From positions 3,498,308 to 3,562,307 of the forward strand of contig NZ_BDUD01000001.1 in NCBI RefSeq assembly GCF_003113895.1: a stretch of DNA of 64,000 nucleotides, written 5' to 3'. Each line of letters begins with the position of its first letter. Position 1 is the stretch's first letter. Below, piece by piece: positions 27,006 through 33,443 of the stretch. Position numbers and translations under genes: made by a program. Below the pieces are notes generated by a model, which was not told where the DNA came from, searched no databases, and was given only the letters and a program-made list of their open reading frames with translations. This DNA is from Nostoc commune NIES-4072 (GTDB lineage Bacteria; Cyanobacteriota; Cyanobacteriia; Cyanobacteriales; Nostocaceae).

Positions 27006-27758
27006 TTAAAAAGTCGCCTTCGCTAAATCTCGCATTTCTTGAATAACTGCATCGTACTTGTTGGCAGCGATCGCCGTTGTCGAATCATATCCAAATTTGA
27101 AAAGAGCTCGTCTTACATCCTCATCAATAAGATGAAGCTCATTGCGTGCGATCGCCCACAGTCTTTTGGCTTGAGCTTCTGTGATTGTTTGGGCGGGAAT
27201 TACCTTAAGGCTATCCTCGTGTGGCGCTCTTGTAGTTTTAGTAGATGCAACATGAGCAGTCTTCATTTGGATTTTATACTGCTCAGATAAAAGTCGAACT
27301 TGTCCACACGCCGCATCATCCAACTCACTCATCCGCTCCCAGAGATAACGAATAGTGAAAACTTGATCATCTAGATATCGCCCTACTCCCCACGCCTCAG
27401 CCGTATTTTTCAGAGATTCAGCCGCTAATCTATCGGCTGCACTACCCCGGCTCATTTCCTTACCACTATTACTAGTGACGCTAATCGGGACAGACGCGAT
27501 CGCTTCTTTTCTCACCCCCAATATTGTGATACCACATCGGCAGATAGCATCATTGCCTAAATATTGAATTTCCGAATAATCAGATATCCACTCTGGGGCA
27601 ACTTCATCCAATCGCTCACGGATAGTTTGCCACTTCAAAAATACCCACTTTTTGCCGCCCCCAGGTAACTCTCTAAATTCATGCACTTTTGCGGGGAAAG
27701 GCTTTTTAAGTTCGGCTTGAATCCGACGTAATTCTTCTCTGATAGATTCTGTAATCAT
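27006..27758 (-). CDS. Rad52-like single-strand annealing protein
   Basis: 250-residue protein resembling the Rad52/22 superfamily of recombination mediators. The core reads KWVFLKWQTIRERLDEVAP, then a beta-meander (AICRCGITILGVRKEAIASV) and the helix SLKNTAEAWGVGRYLDDQ. The last corresponds to the conserved ALKRAA-x-x-FGIG-x-YL of the family. A variable C-terminal tail (about 190-250) could bind a partner. Such proteins anneal ssDNA during phage recombination and replication. It is a single gene on the minus strand, 79 bases after the next gene upstream. Confidence 0.68.
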   Translation of the reverse strand: MITESIREELRRIQAELKKPFPAKVHEFRELPGGGKKWVFLKWQTIRERLDEVAPEWISDYSEIQYLGNDAICRCGITILGVRKEAIASVPISVTSNSGKEMSRGSAADRLAAESLKNTAEAWGVGRYLDDQVFTIRYLWERMSELDDAACGQVRLLSEQYKIQMKTAHVASTKTTRAPHEDSLKVIPAQTITEAQAKRLWAIARNELHLIDEDVRRALFKFGYDSTTAIAANKYDAVIQEMRDLAKATF

Positions 27759-27822
27759 GTTTTTTCAAGCTTTTACAGTGTTTAATTTGGGCTGAAGCTA
27801 CTTAGCTTCAGCCCTAAGTTGC

Positions 27823-28224
27823 TTACCCTCTAATATCAATCACAATCACGGTGTCTGCCTCCACGGTTGCATTGATTTTCAATGAATGGCAGTGAAGCTC
27901 TTTGAACCTTACAGAAGGGCATTCTCTACGTCCTTTGCCGCGACTTCCAGGAGCATCACAGCTATCAGTTTCTAAAATGCTTGGCGTAATAGGTAGCAAA
28001 GAGATAGATGGGCAGAATCTACGTCCCTTACCACGACCACCTGTTGTAGGTTCGCCGTCACAGCCATCAGTTTGATAAACTCTTGTTCCTGTACCATTTT
28101 GGGAATCAGGATGACCATTATCGGGTGGGATAAATACACTGGCGGCGCATACAGGCAACAGGGAAGAAACTGAAAAAGCAACGGTAGTAATTGCGGGAAA
28201 TAGTGTATATTTCATTATGTTCAT
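27823..28224 (-). CDS. Small secreted Cys-containing protein with an internal duplication
   Basis: 133 residues. A clear signal peptide (MKYTLFPAITTVAFSVSSLL, cut near VCAAS) sends it out of the cytoplasm. Two copies of a short motif follow: DGCDGEPTTGGRGKGRRFCPS in halves (DGCDGEP and RGKGRRFCPS) and DSCDAPGSRGKGRRECPS. Each has two Cys flanking a basic RGKGRR turn. The C-terminus (KINATVEADTVIVIDI) looks like a beta-strand pair. I do not recognise the family. A secreted protein inside a prophage's left arm suggests a lysogenic-conversion gene. Confidence 0.6.
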   Translation of the reverse strand: MNIMKYTLFPAITTVAFSVSSLLPVCAASVFIPPDNGHPDSQNGTGTRVYQTDGCDGEPTTGGRGKGRRFCPSISLLPITPSILETDSCDAPGSRGKGRRECPSVRFKELHCHSLKINATVEADTVIVIDIRG

Positions 28225-28315
28225 CTCGTAAGGGTGGATAGGGCGATCGCTGTTTCTTTGCGGGAGGAGCGATCGCTTTAAAAGGTGGTCAACTGCATTC
28301 AGCAGTCGGCTAAGG

Positions 28316-29326
28316 CTAGGCTACTCGACAAATAATCTGAAACTCACCGACAACATCATCGTTATCCATTAGATAAAATTGTCGATCCAGCAAAGTCTTG
28401 ATGGTTGCCTGACGCACTTCAACGCCTGCATTGTAGGCAACGAAACTATTTTTTTCGTAAGAATACAAAATTAGATTTTTCCGGTCTTCTTCAAACGCCA
28501 CTTGCTCTACCAGACTGGGTTTCAAGAAATTCTCTACAGCTATCTGGTGCTTACACTTTGTCCCTCGATGACGACAATCAGCGCACTCACAACGCTGATT
28601 AACTTCGCTCGTGTTGGGGCAAACGATGTAGTGATTTCCATTAAGAGAGTTAACAACTACAAATTCATCGCCACAATGTTCGATTACCTCAATGGTTTTG
28701 GCGCGTTCGGTGCGTTCCAATAATCTCTCTTCTTGAACTCTGGCAGCAGCCACCAACGACCCAACAACAGCTAAGTCATAATCAGCAAAGACGGTATCAG
28801 TAAGATTGGATTTGTATTCACTCCCTTCAAGAGTGATGCGAACCAATACACCATTTACCATCGCCTCCCATTTGCCGTTTGCTACCTTCTCAAATGCGAC
28901 AGCTTCATCCTCTTGGGCAAAAGCTTGGAGTGATTGGCGCAAGTCAACAACCGCTTCCTGTGGCGTGGCGAATGTATCAAGGCTCATAGAGTGAGTCCAG
29001 AAGCAATCCCAGCCCATTCTGGCTTCACCCATCACCGTATTATGAGCATCAAGCACGTCCCACACGACCGCGTACTCGCTATTTACTTGGGCGCAACGGA
29101 GCAAGAAACCACCAATAAAATGAGTGTCGTTTACTTGGGGCAGGTTGGCGGGTTGTTCAACTTCTAGTTCCGCTTGGGCAACTACTTGGGGTTGTGCTGC
29201 AAGAATATCTGTGATGCAATCTTCCTTTGAGCGGCGGTGAGGGATAGATAGGCGATCGCATATCTCGTAGAGTTCACCTCTTGAAAAATTTTTCAGGAGG
29301 TCGCGTGTGTAAATTGGATGAGTCAT
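28316..29326 (-). CDS. SAP-like plus SWIM zinc-finger protein
   Basis: 336-residue phage protein. Residues 5-45 form a SAP/Rho-N-like helical DNA-binding unit (LLKNFSRGELYEICDRLSIP, then RRSKEDCITDILA). The middle is a beta-rich domain with WDCFWTHSMSLDTF. Residues about 230-262 are a SWIM zinc finger with C-x-C and C-x-H ligands (RCECADCRHRGTKCKHQIAV). Both modules bind nucleic acid or act as adaptors. No enzyme domain is visible. Codons 9-14 contain palindrome copy 2. A truncated paralogue of its N-terminus lies at 29,974-30,087. Confidence 0.65.
   Translation of the reverse strand: MTHPIYTRDLLKNFSRGELYEICDRLSIPHRRSKEDCITDILAAQPQVVAQAELEVEQPANLPQVNDTHFIGGFLLRCAQVNSEYAVVWDVLDAHNTVMGEARMGWDCFWTHSMSLDTFATPQEAVVDLRQSLQAFAQEDEAVAFEKVANGKWEAMVNGVLVRITLEGSEYKSNLTDTVFADYDLAVVGSLVAAARVQEERLLERTERAKTIEVIEHCGDEFVVVNSLNGNHYIVCPNTSEVNQRCECADCRHRGTKCKHQIAVENFLKPSLVEQVAFEEDRKNLILYSYEKNSFVAYNAGVEVRQATIKTLLDRQFYLMDNDDVVGEFQIICRVA
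29282..29295. repeat. Palindrome copy 2 (exact)
   Basis: TGAAAAATTTTTCA inside the SAP-SWIM gene, read there as LKNFS; flanked by GGAGG on the right. Confidence 0.9.
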
Positions 29327-29429
29327 AATTAAATTAACTTGGCCTTGATAGGGTTAGGTTTCCAACAAAGGCGATCGCTCAACTTTCCACGGATGGCGGT
29401 CGTCTTTTGTTTTGTCTATATCCAGAATA

Positions 29430-29463
29430 TCAACTCAGAGTACAATTGCCAACTCAGAGTACA
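29430..29463. promoter_or_regulatory. Direct repeat CAACTCAGAGTACAA x2
   Basis: Two exact 15-bp copies start 20 bases apart, at about 29,430 and 29,450, in front of the SAP-SWIM gene and touching the 3' end of the upstream XRE gene. Two sites almost two helical turns apart fit an operator or activator site for the SAP-SWIM promoter. Confidence 0.5.
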
Positions 29464-29786
29464 AAATTTTTTTGAAATTCGGTACTGACGATACCAGGGC
29501 AAAGGTCAAAAGGTTCTATGTTTAAGACCTTGCACAGCGTAAGCAAGATAGAGGTTGACACGGAAGACGCATCACCAGTTTCGAGCTTTCTAATATATTC
29601 TTGGGAACAATCAACGCCTAAAAGCTCCATTTCTGAGGCTATTTTGCGTCTAGCGGTTTTGCCACGCGCATTTTTGAGTCGTTCACCACATTCTTTATTC
29701 CAGGCAATGAGAACCACCCAGTTAAGGTGAACCATAATTAGTTTGACTAATTTTTCTGCCTTAATATTTGCACTATCACTTGACAT
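29454..29786 (-). CDS. XRE-like helix-turn-helix regulator
   Basis: 110-residue protein with a Cro/CI-type fold in its second half: GERLKNARGKTARRKIASEM, then CSQEYIRKLETGDASSVSTS as recognition helix and turn, then LLTLCKVLNIEPFDLCPG. The N-terminal about 25 residues (before WNKECGERL) are not conserved, and an internal ATG at codon 18 is a possible alternative start. It probably controls the neighbouring SAP-SWIM gene or itself; the direct repeats at 29,430 are candidate sites. Confidence 0.68.
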   Translation of the reverse strand: MSSDSANIKAEKLVKLIMVHLNWVVLIAWNKECGERLKNARGKTARRKIASEMELLGVDCSQEYIRKLETGDASSVSTSILLTLCKVLNIEPFDLCPGIVSTEFQKNFVL

Positions 29787-29973
29787 TTGGCAAGATTAAT
29801 TGTGTACTGTAAGTAAGATAAATTTACTTCAGGAGACAACATATCTAACAATGTTGCCGACATTTTCATGTCTGGGTAATTAGTGTTCGACATAGGCAAG
29901 AGAAATAAGCACCAACTGGGTATAGCTCAAAGCAACTTGCTAGGTAAAGCCCCAGTGCAGGAGATACTCTTTG

Positions 29974-30087
29974 TTATTGAATATTACGACTGCGGCGGTG
30001 AGGGATAGATAGGCGATCGCACTCTGCTCTAAGCTTGCTTATGGAAAATTTTTCAAGTTGTTCTTTGGAATGAATTGGTTGTACCAT
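29974..30087 (-). pseudogene. Stand-alone copy of the SAP-like N-terminus
   Basis: A 37-codon frame (MVQPIHSKEQLEKFSISKLR, then AECDRLSIPHRRSRNIQ) is a clear relative of the first 34 residues of the SAP-SWIM protein (CDRLSIPHRRS is identical). It stops where the parent continues. It may be a leftover of duplication or a tiny functional DNA-binding peptide. At the DNA level about 30 bases including a HIP1 site are identical in both. Confidence 0.6.
30042..30055. repeat. Palindrome copy 3 (one mismatch)
   Basis: TGGAAAATTTTTCA inside the small SAP-like frame, at the position matching copy 2 in its paralogue. Confidence 0.7.
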
Positions 30088-30213
30088 GTTTTTTACCTGA
30101 TGTTGTTATTAAGGTTCCAAAGGGCGATTCGCGCAAGTTTACGAGGCTGGGGTGATCGCCTTTTTGGTTGGCTTCCGGTTTCCCTTCCGCTTCATATATC
30201 TAATGTATCCCAA

Positions 30214-30268
30214 CTGTTTCCCAAATGTCAAGCAATTGGGAAACAGAATACCAAAGACTGGGAAACGG
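30214..30268. promoter_or_regulatory. Operator-like TTGGGAAACAG sites
   Basis: Three related sites precede the ribbon-helix-helix-like gene: CTGTTTCCCA (30,214-30,223, inverted), TTGGGAAACAG (30,236-30,246) and CTGGGAAACG (30,259-30,268). A fourth, TTGGGAAACA, lies after the gene at 30,708. Spacing of about 22 bases suits side-by-side dimers and autoregulation. Confidence 0.55.
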
Positions 30269-30304
30269 GTGCTATGCTTGATTTACAAGGTTAAAAGGAT
30301 TGAC

Positions 30305-30598
30305 ATGGTAAGGGCAAAAAGCACACAAAGCAGCGAAAAAGATATTCGTCTGGCAGTACGAGCATCAAGCGGGTTTCAAATGCAATTTAAAGCCAAAGCT
30401 GAATCCGCAGGGCTAAACATCAGCGAAGCATTGCTAAAGCTGGCAGAAAAATTCGTGAAAGGCGAAATTTCTCTGGACGATGAGGAGAACAGTGATCGCA
30501 TCAATAAATTAGAGCGAGAGATTGCTGAAATAAAGCAGCAATTGGAGAGTGTTAAGGAATTTCGCCAGGGGGAATTAACAGCCTCAATACAGAAATAA
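30305..30598 (+). CDS. Ribbon-helix-helix-like protein with C-terminal coiled coil
   Basis: 97 residues from the ATG at 30,305. The first half fits a CopG/Arc-like fold: a basic N-terminus (VRAKSTQSSEKDIRLAVR) forming the beta-strand, then two helices (SGFQMQFKAKAESAGLN and ISEALLKLAEKFVKG). The second half is a heptad coiled coil (INKLEREIAEIKQQLESVKE). It probably binds the TGGGAAACA sites upstream as an autoregulator, comparable to plasmid copy-control or partition regulators. It ends at a strong terminator. Confidence 0.65.
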   Translation: MVRAKSTQSSEKDIRLAVRASSGFQMQFKAKAESAGLNISEALLKLAEKFVKGEISLDDEENSDRINKLEREIAEIKQQLESVKEFRQGELTASIQK

Positions 30599-30646
30599 AA
30601 GTATTGAGGCAAAAATTACAAAAAATACTTTTGATCGCAAAGGAAG

Positions 30647-30684
30647 ACCCGCCTCCACCGACTAGGTAAGGCGGGTTTGTTGTT
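30647..30684 (+). terminator. Intrinsic terminator after the RHH-like gene
   Basis: ACCCGCCT pairs with AGGCGGGT across a 14-base loop and is followed by ttgttgtttt. Confidence 0.75.
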
Positions 30685-30775
30685 TTACAAATTAATTGTA
30701 TCCCTTTTGGGAAACAAGTGGTATTATCAAAAAAGCGATCGCAGTTAACGCGATCGCTCATAATCAACCTCTAAT

Positions 30776-31234
30776 TCATTCCAAAAGCGTTTTTTTCAAC
30801 CATGCTATTTCTTCATCTATATCTTCTAGGTCGATCTGAGAGAATTCTTGCTCTATTGGAGGTTGGAGTTCAAAAGCTTTAGCCTCGCTTGCCTCAAACG
30901 CTTTTTCCCAAATCTCCCAATTATCTTTAGGTTTTTCGATTTTTGAGATTAGCGATTTTACGTCGGGTGAAGTCGGAGATTTTATCGGACTACACAAAAC
31001 TCGAACAGTCTGGTTTTGAAAATCATAGATGACATCAAACACCTTAAACTTACGCCAAGAGTTAGGTCTGCGCGTCTCATCTATTGGTAAAACGAGAGTT
31101 TCGCCAATTCGAGGCAACCACTTGCAGGTTGAAAATTCAGCCACCATTTTTGTAGAGCCATCGGCACTCCAGACAATGCGTAATTTGAATTCTTGAGGAT
31201 TAGGTGTCAAAAAAGGTGCATTATTTTTCATCAT
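30776..31234 (-). CDS. Phage hypothetical protein, acidic C-terminus
   Basis: 152 residues from the first of two tandem ATGs (31,234). The N-terminal two thirds look like a beta-rich domain (EFKLRIVWSADGSTKMVAEF, TLVLPIDETRRPNSWRKF, RVLCSPI). The C-terminus is Glu-rich and helical (IDLEDIDEEIAWLKKTLLE). I do not recognise it. Its start overlaps the stop of the upstream small membrane protein in an ATGA arrangement, so the two genes are translationally coupled. Confidence 0.55.
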   Translation of the reverse strand: MMKNNAPFLTPNPQEFKLRIVWSADGSTKMVAEFSTCKWLPRIGETLVLPIDETRRPNSWRKFKVFDVIYDFQNQTVRVLCSPIKSPTSPDVKSLISKIEKPKDNWEIWEKAFEASEAKAFELQPPIEQEFSQIDLEDIDEEIAWLKKTLLE

Positions 31235-31431
31235 CTTCCCCCACCAAAAACCAAGGAAAGAAGTCCGATGGCGAAATAACACAAAATAACCGAGCCAATA
31301 ACGCCAAAAGCAATTTTCAGAGACAATTCTTGATTGAACTTAGCAAAGTCTTTCCTAAACTCGTTCACCTCTCGGCGCAAGGCTGCAAGCTCATCAAAAG
31401 CTGGGTTTGGTTTCTTTTCTGGATCAGTCAT
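31231..31431 (-). CDS. Small coiled-coil/transmembrane protein
   Basis: 66 residues from the ATG at 31,431. A charged coiled coil (FDELAALRREVNEFRKDFAKF) is followed by one membrane helix (IAFGVIGSVILCYFAIGLLS) ending in LVFGGGR. The shape recalls small phage membrane proteins (spanin- or holin-like, or superinfection-exclusion), but there is no lysin next to it. A GTG 57 bases upstream would add a second hydrophobic stretch. It is coupled to the next gene by an ATGA overlap. Confidence 0.55.
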   Translation of the reverse strand: MTDPEKKPNPAFDELAALRREVNEFRKDFAKFNQELSLKIAFGVIGSVILCYFAIGLLSLVFGGGR

Positions 31432-31492
31432 GGTTTTGGAATAGGAGACTATACCTAGCAATCCCAAAACCAACTCACGTCTAACCACTTGT

Positions 31493-31506
31493 TGGAAAAA
31501 TTTTCA
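31493..31506. repeat. Palindrome copy 4 (two mismatches)
   Basis: TGGAAAAATTTTCA upstream of the small membrane protein gene, with the GTTG arm seen at other copies. Confidence 0.5.
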
Positions 31507-31525
31507 TCAAGCTAACTTTTCAAAA

Positions 31526-31647
31526 ACGGATGCTTTTTCATCCGTATTGGGAAAGTTACCTTTCCACAACTGCGATCGCCCAACTTGCCCAAAAGTGATC
31601 GCCCCCTGGCTCAGACATTGGACAAAGACATTACCTTTGTCCGATGT
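31526..31647. repeat. Cluster of three hairpins in a non-coding region
   Basis: Hairpin 1 is ACGGATG/CATCCGT (31,526-31,545). Hairpin 2 is GGAAAG/CTTTCC (31,550-31,565). Hairpin 3 is a 13-bp stem ACATTGGACAAAG/CTTTGTCCGATGT with one G-U (31,615-31,647). The roughly 400 bp between the diverging transcripts has no convincing gene and three HIP1 sites. Confidence 0.65.
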
Positions 31648-31860
31648 TTGCTGCCCAATAAAAAAGCGATCGCGTACCGGCCAATTTTGGGGCGATCGCA
31701 CCAATCGGGAATCGCACTTGTCGTCAGCTTTTGTGATTCGCACCCACCCAAGCCAGAGGACTAAAAACGATGTGCTGCTGCCTCATTATCATTAGCCATT
31801 TGTGGCATAAATGCCCTGTGAGATGACTTCAGGCGCTGTTCCCCCTGCCTTGGATTAAAA

Positions 31861-31897
31861 CAAATCATCGGAACTTGATTTTAGCTCCGATGATTTG
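31861..31897. repeat. Perfect 12-bp stem hairpin
   Basis: CAAATCATCGGA and TCCGATGATTTG pair without mismatch across 13 bases. It ends 22 bases before the small plus-strand gene at 31,920, so it could shape that gene's leader. Confidence 0.75.
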
Positions 31898-31919
31898 ACA
31901 AAACTTCACCAACCTCTTT

Positions 31920-32066
31920 ATGGACAACGAAAAAATCATTGCTCAACTTGATAGATCATCCTTGCTCCACCTCTCTAGTTTTTTGATCCAAAGCTTAATG
32001 CATCCAAGCGATACTCTCGAAAGTATTGCCGACTTAGACAGAATACGATTAGAGCAAAGGTACTGA
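31920..32066 (+). CDS. Small phage protein (48 residues)
   Basis: The ATG at 31,920 opens a 48-codon frame beginning MDNEKIIAQLDRSSLLHLSS and ending IADLDRIRLEQRY. It has an amphipathic, helical, charge-balanced composition typical of small phage proteins. The function is unknown. The ribosome site is weak. Confidence 0.45.
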   Translation: MDNEKIIAQLDRSSLLHLSSFLIQSLMHPSDTLESIADLDRIRLEQRY

Positions 32067-32094
32067 AAATTAGTTGAAGATTGCACGAAGCAGT

Positions 32095-32289
32095 TTATCC
32101 ACAACGACTTCTAAGCTCGCCGTTATAGCGTTGCATGTCAGACTTGCTCATAGCTTTACTACCAACGCTTTTGAGTATTTCTTGCCCTGCTTGCTCGTAG
32201 CAGTTGCTGTTGCTGGAATTATCGGAAGATCCTCCAACGATTAACCAGTTGTTGAAAAATTTTTCACAAACGCCAACGGAAGTCCTCAA
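32095..32289 (-). CDS. Possible small phage protein
   Basis: 64-residue frame. The C-terminal part (CYEQAGQEILKSVGSKAMSK, then SDMQRYNGELRSRCG) looks protein-like. The N-terminal part is translated through palindrome copy 5 (CEKFFNNW). No ribosome site stands out. I keep it at low confidence. Confidence 0.3.
   Translation of the reverse strand: MRTSVGVCEKFFNNWLIVGGSSDNSSNSNCYEQAGQEILKSVGSKAMSKSDMQRYNGELRSRCG
32253..32266. repeat. Palindrome copy 5 (exact)
   Basis: TGAAAAATTTTTCA with GTTGT on its left side. Confidence 0.9.
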
Positions 32290-32325
32290 GCGCGGACATT
32301 TATTGACTACGCTTGAGGCGATGAC

Positions 32326-32655
32326 TTAGATATCATCAATCAGCAACTTAATCAACCTTTTACGCTGCTCGATATCAAGCTTTCTAGCTACTTGCATCAC
32401 CTCCTCTGCCACTTTTGGCGAGTAAATTTCTTTTGGATCGTCTCCATTAATTTGGGAAAACAACTCTTCTAAATTCATTCCGGCAGCTGTCGCAATTTTT
32501 TCTAAATTCTTGGCAGAAGGCATACCTTGCCCCTTCATCCAGTTTTGCACAGCACCAAGACTCACGCCCAAGTCCATCGCAAACTGGCTTTGCGATCGCT
32601 CCCCTCTTATTTTGATTACTATTTCTGCGAGGCGCTTTCTTGCTTGGTCGTCCAT
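32326..32655 (-). CDS. CI/Cro-like XRE repressor
   Basis: 109 residues from the ATG at 32,655 (an earlier ATG would add 13 residues). A complete helix-turn-helix of lambda-repressor type is visible: VIKIRGERSQSQFAMDLGVS, then LGAVQNWMKGQGMPSAKNLE, then KIATAAGMNLEELFSQ. The C-terminal helices (VAEEVMQVARKLDIEQRKRL) may dimerise. There is no LexA-like autocleavage domain. It faces the plus-strand genes from 32,770 on, as a lysogeny switch would, so it is the best candidate for the main repressor. Confidence 0.75.
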   Translation of the reverse strand: MDDQARKRLAEIVIKIRGERSQSQFAMDLGVSLGAVQNWMKGQGMPSAKNLEKIATAAGMNLEELFSQINGDDPKEIYSPKVAEEVMQVARKLDIEQRKRLIKLLIDDI

Positions 32656-32769
32656 TAAGATTTGTCGAATTTCTAACCACATATAGTAATACACCTTTTG
32701 GCAGGCTCTTGAACTACGGACGGCACTTTACAAAGTCTTGTAGTATTATTACTATTAAATAAATAATTG

Positions 32770-32994
32770 GTGATCACCACTAAAGTATTGGTAACGACAG
32801 TAAAAAAATCCTTTGATGCCGCCCCAGAGGTGGCAAACGAATTGGTAGCGATCGCGCATGAAATGGGTATCCCCCAATCAGCTGTGATTGTGGTTGCCCT
32901 GGAAGCCTACTTCCTTGATTACTACCGTAAGAAACACGAAAAAATGCGGTTTAAAGCGCCAGTAGAAGTACCAAAACAGCTTCTGACTGCCTAG
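32770..32994 (+). CDS. Small ribbon-helix-helix-like protein
   Basis: 74 residues from the GTG at 32,770 (a TTG lies one codon earlier). The sequence VTTVKKSFDAAPEVANELVA, then HEMGIPQSAVIVVALEAYFL, has the strand-helix-helix layout of CopG/MetJ-type regulators. The basic tail YYRKKHEKMRFK follows. It is the first gene rightwards of the repressor and may play a Cro-like role. Confidence 0.55.
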   Translation: MITTKVLVTTVKKSFDAAPEVANELVAIAHEMGIPQSAVIVVALEAYFLDYYRKKHEKMRFKAPVEVPKQLLTA

Positions 32995-33022
32995 CGACTG
33001 GTGCATCTACTCATGCAAAACT

Positions 33023-33385
33023 ATGGAACAATCAGGGGCTTACAAAATCACGGAAAGACTCATCCCCGAAAGCCAACTCAAGGCGATCGTCGAGGATATG
33101 GTCAAAGACACCCTAGCCCAAATGCTAGGGGTCAACGCCACTGCCCAACCGAGTCGGCAGTGGTATGACACCGACCCAGCATATTCTCTGCTAGGGCTTA
33201 ACTCGGATGAGCAATTGCGGGTAATGGTGCGCGATGGAACCTTGCGCCTTGGGTACGAAGTGCGTGATGTGCGATCGCCCAATTCTCAAACCCCCCGATA
33301 TCAATTTCACCTCGAAAAGTGTGAAGCAAGATTGTCTTTACCGCCTGAAAAGCGACAAATAAAAAAAGACAAAAAATCAGCGTAA
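33023..33385 (+). CDS. Possible excisionase-like winged-helix protein
   Basis: 120 residues. The central part (QWYDTDPAYSLLGLNSDEQL, then RVMVRDGTLRLGYEVRDVR) has the layout of excisionase/MerR-like domains, in which a helix reads the major groove and GYEVR-type strands form the wing. PRYQFHLEKCEARL follows. The C-terminus is strongly basic (KRQIKKDKKSA). It lies between the RHH-like gene and parB, in a rightward early operon. Assignment is by pattern only. Confidence 0.45.
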   Translation: MEQSGAYKITERLIPESQLKAIVEDMVKDTLAQMLGVNATAQPSRQWYDTDPAYSLLGLNSDEQLRVMVRDGTLRLGYEVRDVRSPNSQTPRYQFHLEKCEARLSLPPEKRQIKKDKKSA

Positions 33386-33443
33386 CTTTTAGCAGTTACG
33401 CCGAACAAAATTTCTTGTATTTTGTACTTAATAAGACTTAATC

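Noticed and set aside
29883..30008. 41-codon GTG-started frame (ends KAPVQEILFVIEYYDCGGEG)
   Set aside because: Antisense to the SAP-like copy at its 3' end and without a ribosome site; could be real but I cannot support it.
31507..31795. Frames of about 80 codons on both strands in the hairpin region
   Set aside because: They run through inverted repeats and HIP1 sites; composition is not convincing.
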